60,306 nucleotides of DNA from an uncultured Bacteroidales bacterium (lineage in GTDB: Bacteria > Bacteroidota > Bacteroidia > Bacteroidales > Paludibacteraceae). Of this stretch, positions 59,412 through 60,306 are shown piece after piece. The stretch lies in the NCBI GenBank assembly GCA_900316005.1, contig ONBH01000016.1, positions 1-60,306 of the forward strand, written 5' to 3'. A model generated the notes under the pieces. It did not search any database. It saw only the letters and a list, made by a program, of their open reading frames with translations, and was not told the origin of the DNA. The position numbers and the translations under genes were made by a program. The stretch's first letter is position 1; each line of letters begins with the position of its first letter.

Positions 59412-59423
59412 ATTGGAAAAAAG

Positions 59424-60059
59424 ATGGAAAAACAACGTATTATTGTTTATGTAGACGGCTTCAATTTCTACTATGGACTTCGTTCTGAACGTCGTTGGAA
59501 GAGATATTATTGGCTTGATTTAGTCAAGTTCTTTGATTTATTCATGAAGGAAAACCAAGAGTTGGTGGCAGTTAAGTATTTCTCTGCTCGTACTTATGAT
59601 TTGGAGAAATCTCGCAACCAAAATGCTTTCTTTCAAGCTAACAAGGAGAATCCGCGCTTTCGTTTGATATTGGGCAAGTACCTCAAGAAATCCTTTGAGT
59701 GTTTCAATTGTCATCGAATCATTCATACATACGAAGAAAAAGAATCGGATGTGCGCATAGCAACGCAGATTGTAGCAGACGCATATCAGAATAATTACGA
59801 TATTGCTATAGTAGTATCGGCTGATAGTGATATGATTCCGGCTATTGAATTGGCGAAGGAAGCAGGCAAACAAGTATATGCTTATTTCCCGCCTAATCAG
59901 CAGTCAAGCAACCTGCGTACGTTATGTGGAAGAACGATTGACTTAGTTCGTTATGAGAGTCGCTTCAAGTTATGCTTGTTGCCCGATGTGGTACATTTGA
60001 AAGCATCGAATTTCGACTTGCGTATTCCGGAAAAGTGGAAAAAACATCAACAAGGATAA
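59424..60059 (+). CDS. NYN-domain (PIN-like) predicted RNase
   Basis: 211 residues, cytoplasmic. IIVYVDGFNFYYGLR (Asp11, Asn14), KESDVRIATQIVADAY (Asp109) and IAIVVSADSDMIPAIELAKEAGKQVYAYFP (Asp134, Asp136) are the acidic metal-binding residues of the NYN/LabA (DUF88) family, which are RNases or RNA-binding regulators. All four acidic positions are present, so it looks active. A Cys-x-x-His/Cys-like FNCHRII lies at about residue 95. It is preceded by an attenuator-like leader and followed one base later by a winged-helix gene. NYN proteins occur in defence loci; that use here is inference. Confidence 0.9.
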   Translation: MEKQRIIVYVDGFNFYYGLRSERRWKRYYWLDLVKFFDLFMKENQELVAVKYFSARTYDLEKSRNQNAFFQANKENPRFRLILGKYLKKSFECFNCHRIIHTYEEKESDVRIATQIVADAYQNNYDIAIVVSADSDMIPAIELAKEAGKQVYAYFPPNQQSSNLRTLCGRTIDLVRYESRFKLCLLPDVVHLKASNFDLRIPEKWKKHQQG

Positions 60060-60060
60060 G

Positions 60061-60306
60061 ATGACTCAGCCACAAGCGGTAATAGAGACAATTGAGATGT
60101 TGGGTGGCATTGCTACACTCAATCAAATCAATCAGCACGTTTTTGAGATAACTGATTGTCAGTGGGGCTCAAAGACGCCCTTCGCATCTATCCGCCGCAT
60201 CGTACGCCAAACTAATGGCATATATCGTATCAAGCCCGGTCTCTATGCGCTGGAATCTCATCGTCAGGAATTAGAAGGAAACGGCATCCTGGTGCAAAAC
60301 GAGCAT
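60061..60306 (+). CDS. HARE-HTH/winged-helix protein, cut by window edge
   Basis: First 82 residues only; the frame is open to the last base. MTQPQAVIETIEMLGGIATLNQINQHVFEI, then WGSKTPFASIRRIVRQTNGIYRIKPGLYAL, is a winged-helix of the type that begins many Bacteroidetes restriction-modification-associated proteins. It starts one base after the NYN stop, so the two are one operon. The rest of the protein, and therefore its function, lies outside the window. Confidence 0.75.
   Translation, partial: MTQPQAVIETIEMLGGIATLNQINQHVFEITDCQWGSKTPFASIRRIVRQTNGIYRIKPGLYALESHRQELEGNGILVQNEH

Overview
The window looks like a chromosomal segment of an uncultured member of the order Bacteroidales, probably a gut or rumen lineage. 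The reasons are: at least sixteen promoters of the Bacteroidetes type (TTTG, exactly 20 bases, then TAnnTTTG); a Bacteroidetes-type gene order (DUF6089 - uppS - bamA - ompH - ompH, and sigma-54 regulator - lptE - secG); Bacteroidetes-only families (DUF6089, PCMD, DUF3467, Bacteroidetes LptE); and very large secreted proteins with a C-terminal tail like that of type IX secretion cargo. I saw no rRNA, tRNA, CRISPR array or transposase gene. The species is not identifiable by reading alone.

Layout. 1-2.4 kb: tandem repeats, an AAA ATPase with a C-terminal nuclease-like domain, and an unlisted 57-residue gene with its own promoter. 2.4-18.4 kb (minus strand): a 3049-residue and a 1444-residue surface protein that share modules. 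Between them lie two phage-antirepressor-like genes (BRO and ORF6N) and a gene-free island of small hairpins bounded by two identical palindromic repeats. 18.5-24.1 kb: dnaE, a solitary lipoprotein binding protein and a small beta-barrel protein. 24.1-29.3 kb (minus): holA - TIR/transmembrane protein - TPR protein - folC in one probable operon. 29.4-33.0 kb: a three-gene overlapping DUF3791 / DUF3990 / small-protein cassette joined to a sigma-54 regulator, then lptE and secG. 33.1-41.2 kb (minus): a probable seven-gene operon in which an SGNH esterase and an M49 peptidase have both lost their catalytic residues, and EPSP synthase is fused to part of a glycosyltransferase. 41.2-46.5 kb: aroC, then a surface-glycan cluster (acyltransferase, GT4, flippase, GT2). 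46.6-59.0 kb: tonB, recG, DUF6089, uppS, bamA, two ompH, an MFS transporter, murF, a coiled-coil protein and rpsO. 59.0-60.3 kb: a broken Dam methylase, a NYN-domain nuclease behind a transcription-attenuator-like leader, and a winged-helix gene cut by the window edge; this looks like the start of a restriction/defence-type region.

The envelope genes fit together: UppS makes the lipid carrier for MurF-dependent peptidoglycan precursors and for glycan export by the flippase, BamA and the OmpH chaperones build outer-membrane proteins, LptE serves LPS export, and SecG and TonB serve transport. The best candidates for undescribed biology are the membrane-anchored TIR plus periplasmic TPR pair, the DUF3791/DUF3990 cassette, the operon of dead hydrolases with the AroA-glycosyltransferase fusion, the attenuated NYN module, and short repeats that have entered coding sequences (dnaE, folC, murF, aroA) as translated codons. 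All functional statements come from reading the sequence and from family knowledge; no database search was run.
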